Origin: Comamonas sp. | GTDB lineage: Bacteria; Pseudomonadota; Gammaproteobacteria; Burkholderiales; Burkholderiaceae_C | Direction: 5' to 3' | Assembly: GCA_031277805.1 (NCBI GenBank) | Contig: JAITLR010000025.1 | Location: forward strand, 33,845-97,844 | Length of the DNA: 64,000 nt | Part shown: positions 62,166 to 64,000 of the stretch, piece after piece | Position numbering within the stretch: the stretch's first letter is position 1 | Layout of the letters: each line of letters starts with the position of its first letter | Notes under the pieces: model-generated | Database searches by the model: none | Told to the model about the DNA's origin: nothing | Seen by the model: the letters and a program-made list of their open reading frames with translations, nothing else | Translations under genes and position numbers: made by a program

Positions 62166-62262
62166 GCATGGTCTCCGCAAGATCTGGATTGACTGGTGCA
62201 GACAGACGTCAACAGAGCTTCACAAAAACCACCTTCCCCACAAGGCAGGCACTCTTTACTCA

Positions 62263-62288
62263 AATTGACGTTTACGTAAACGTCAATT
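62263..62288. promoter_or_regulatory. LiuR-type operator, perfect 26-bp palindrome
   Basis: AATTGACGTTTAC followed by its exact inverse, centred between 62275 and 62276. It is upstream of the PaaI-liuA genes on the minus strand. TTGACG at each end can serve as a -35, followed by the long spacer typical of MerR-regulated promoters. It overlaps two bases of the liuR stop codon. Confidence 0.85.
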
Positions 62289-62688
62289 ATGCAGCATTTT
62301 TCTTGTCAAGCTTCTTCAGAAGCTGACGCGCCTCTTTCTCCTGCTCCTGCACCTCATCCAGCGTGGCCTGCAGATCGGCCATCTGGCCCTCCAGTTGCTT
62401 GCGATGCACGGCCAAGACGTCGAGGAATTTTTTCAGCTGAACGCCGGTGTCACGCGGGCTGTCATAGAGATCAATGATCTCCTTGGCTTCGGTCAGCGAC
62501 AGGCCCAAGCGCTTGGCACGCAGCGTCAGACGCAGCCGTGCGCGGTCACGCGACGAATACACGCGATTACGCCCCGCAGCGCCAGATCGTTCCGGCTGCA
62601 GCAGGCCCATATCCTCATAGAAGCGGATAGCCCGGGTAGTGAGATCGAACTCCTTGGCCAGATCGCTGATGGTGTAGTTGTTAGACAT
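62287..62688 (-). CDS. liuR: MerR-family regulator of leucine/isovalerate catabolism
   Basis: DNA-binding regulator of 133 residues. The winged-helix N terminus is YTISDLAKEFDLTTRAIRFYEDMGLL, the second DNA-binding part is RVYSSRDRARLRLTLRAKRLGLSL, and a long coiled coil (about 80-130) makes the dimer. The wording RAIRFYEDMGLLQPER and EAKEIIDLYD is characteristic of LiuR. Two near-identical palindromes on either side (62263-62288, 62765-62784) are the expected operators. The ATG at 62688 leads directly into the MerR fold. Effectors in the family are thought to be pathway CoA intermediates. Confidence 0.92.
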   Translation of the reverse strand: MSNNYTISDLAKEFDLTTRAIRFYEDMGLLQPERSGAAGRNRVYSSRDRARLRLTLRAKRLGLSLTEAKEIIDLYDSPRDTGVQLKKFLDVLAVHRKQLEGQMADLQATLDEVQEQEKEARQLLKKLDKKNAA

Positions 62689-62764
62689 GGTTCTACTAGG
62701 CAAGGGTGCATCGCGCAGGTGACTGCGCCACACACTCCGCTCTTTAAAATATTGTTTAAATCAC

Positions 62765-62784
62765 TGACGTTTACGTTAACGTCA
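62765..62784. promoter_or_regulatory. LiuR-type operator in the liuR/MBL divergent promoter
   Basis: TGACGTTTACGTTAACGTCA, a near-perfect palindrome with the same half-site TGACGTT as the 62263 site. On the plus strand CTGACG and TAAACG lie 19 bases apart, and on the minus strand TTGACG and TTTAAA 19 apart, the long spacing MerR regulators act on. It should control both liuR and the gene at 62808. Confidence 0.85.
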
Positions 62785-62807
62785 ATGCTAAACGATATAG
62801 GGCATCC

Positions 62808-63887
62808 ATGAACCATCCCCAAGAATCTGCTCTCCAATATCCATTGGGCGAGAACCTGCCTGACGCTGGACAATGTCTGGATATAGCACCTGGCATCAAA
62901 TGGATTCGAATGTCACTGCCATTCGCACTGGACCACATCAACCTCTGGCTGCTACGTGACCGCCAGGAAGATATGTATGGGCAGATGATCGATGGATGGT
63001 CGGTCATTGACTGCTGCGTCAATCGCACAGAAGCTCGTAGCCAATGGGAACAGATTTTTGCGAATGAGCTCGAAGGCCTGCCTGTTCTGCGAGTCATCGT
63101 CACACACATGCACCCCGACCACATCGGCCTGGCCGGCTGGCTGTGCGAGCATTGGAACGCGCCACTCTGGGTCAGTGCAACCGACTACAACACAGCCCGT
63201 GTCGCCATGAAAGACCGTGACGGTTTCGGCGGTGAGTCAGGCTTCGAGTTCTATCGCCTTCACGGTCAGGCGGATACCGACTTTCTTACGCATGTGCGAG
63301 GGCGCGGCAGCTACTACTCATCCCTGGTCAGCCCCATCCCCGAAACCTATCACCGCATCATGGATGGCTCAACCATCACCATCGGTGGCCGTGACTGGCA
63401 ATGCATCGTCGGCTATGGCCATGCTCCCGAACACATGGCTCTGTATTGCCAGGAACTGAACTTCCTCATCAGCGGCGACATGGTGCTCCCGCGCATATCA
63501 GCCAACGTCAGCGTGCATGCATCCGAGCCCGAAGCCAATCCCTTGCAGCTCTTCCTCAGCTCTTTACGACGCTACCTGGAGCTTCCGCAAGACTGCTATG
63601 TGCTGCCATCGCACGGCAAACCTTTCACAGGCCTGCATACGCGTGTTCATCAATTGCTGGATCATCATCAGGAACGACTTGATGACATCATGAAGGCAGC
63701 ACAAACCCGCTCCCTCAGCGCTGCGGATATCCTGCCCATCCTTTTCAAGCGAACTCTCGATGCCCATCAGATGACCTTTGCCATGGGCGAAGCCCTGGCC
63801 CATCTGCACTACCTCTGGTTTACGCAGCAGCTTCAACGCAGACTGGATGAACACGGCGTGCTTCGCTTCCAATTGCCAAAGAAATAA
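62808..63887 (+). CDS. Metallo-beta-lactamase-fold hydrolase
   Basis: Protein of 359 residues. The metal site is VTHMHPDHIGLAGWL (HxHxDH), followed by the later histidine in GYGHAPEHMALY and the Asp in LISGDMVLPRIS, all typical of the fold. The C-terminal about 100 residues are an added helical domain. It is divergent from liuR with a shared LiuR-type palindrome 24 bases upstream of the ATG. Co-regulation suggests a CoA-ester or related hydrolase in branched-chain metabolism. Substrate unknown. Confidence 0.9.
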   Translation: MNHPQESALQYPLGENLPDAGQCLDIAPGIKWIRMSLPFALDHINLWLLRDRQEDMYGQMIDGWSVIDCCVNRTEARSQWEQIFANELEGLPVLRVIVTHMHPDHIGLAGWLCEHWNAPLWVSATDYNTARVAMKDRDGFGGESGFEFYRLHGQADTDFLTHVRGRGSYYSSLVSPIPETYHRIMDGSTITIGGRDWQCIVGYGHAPEHMALYCQELNFLISGDMVLPRISANVSVHASEPEANPLQLFLSSLRRYLELPQDCYVLPSHGKPFTGLHTRVHQLLDHHQERLDDIMKAAQTRSLSAADILPILFKRTLDAHQMTFAMGEALAHLHYLWFTQQLQRRLDEHGVLRFQLPKK

Positions 63888-63914
63888 AAAGAGAGCGCAT
63901 GGCGCTCTCTTTTT
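63886..63914 (+). terminator. Rho-independent terminator after the MBL-fold gene
   Basis: Perfect 13-bp inverted repeat around ATG (63886-63898 with 63902-63914), ending in five T residues and overlapping the stop codon. From 63915 to 64000 I see no gene. Confidence 0.92.
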
Positions 63915-64000
63915 ATGGGTTTCCGGTATTTATCAGGCTCAGACCTTTAGCAGTCCTGCGCCAGGCACTCCTACTTTTGAAGCGCTCAATAAAAAACCCC

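Overview
The window reads as chromosome of a Comamonas-like betaproteobacterium (Burkholderiales, Comamonadaceae). The grounds are high GC content, an Omp32-type porin, Comamonadaceae-type gene neighbourhoods (actP with a DUF294/CBS protein and an epsilon-like exonuclease; a leucine-degradation liu cluster; aceK), and short intergenic repeats that I associate with that family. I see no rRNA, tRNA, CRISPR array, prophage or insertion sequence.

Layout. 1-3.3 kb: the 5' part of a long UvrA-family gene that runs off the left edge and already holds three ABC ATPase Walker A motifs. 3.4-6.4 kb: a general porin and an MHS-type MFS transporter. 6.7-8.8 kb: DUF485-actP acetate uptake operon, then a divergent-side pair (cyclic-nucleotide/CBS/DUF294 protein and DEDDh exonuclease, 9.0-11.5 kb). 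11.7-17.5 kb: Old Yellow Enzyme, SDR, HCCA-isomerase-like protein, DUF1289, YbaK deacylase, a cysteine-pair protein and two tandem DUF2799 lipoproteins. 17.5-26 kb: leucine/isovalerate degradation genes (HMG-CoA lyase, both methylcrotonyl-CoA carboxylase subunits, methylglutaconyl-CoA hydratase) with a reductase, a DUF4126 membrane protein and a secreted hydrolase interspersed. 26-32 kb: Na+/H+ antiporter, acyl-CoA synthetase with divergent AraC regulator, DUF4336, HAD phosphatase. 32-37 kb: a repeat-built glycine-rich lipoprotein and a convergent response regulator/hybrid kinase pair. 37-40 kb: hydrolase, acyl-CoA dehydrogenase, SDR, then gene debris.

40.5-54.7 kb is the most unusual part. 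A STAS anti-anti-sigma-like protein, an RsbW-like ATPase and a membrane PP2C/SpoIIE phosphatase, which are the three parts of a partner-switching circuit, surround two NCS2 nucleobase permeases whose C-terminal tails look like degenerate RsbW/HATPase domains, with a beta-carbonic anhydrase between them. The phosphatase ends a tightly overlapped operon that also encodes an MFS transporter fused to two sensor-like extracytoplasmic modules, an orphan periplasmic binding protein, a GNAT acetyltransferase, an alanine racemase and two small membrane sensors. The extracytoplasmic modules of the MFS and the small sensors look related to each other. I infer a nutrient or cell-surface sensing system whose output may include direct control of the permeases; this is untested.

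54.7-63.9 kb: PNPOx-like and DUF695 proteins, thiolase, aceK, a second beta-carbonic anhydrase, isovaleryl-CoA dehydrogenase, PaaI thioesterase, the MerR regulator LiuR and a metallo-beta-lactamase-fold protein. Two matching LiuR-type palindromes flank liuR and tie its neighbours into one regulon. The leucine pathway is therefore split into two blocks about 35 kb apart.

Start codons were chosen by eye from Shine-Dalgarno-like sequences and family lengths; all family assignments are from motif recognition without database searches.
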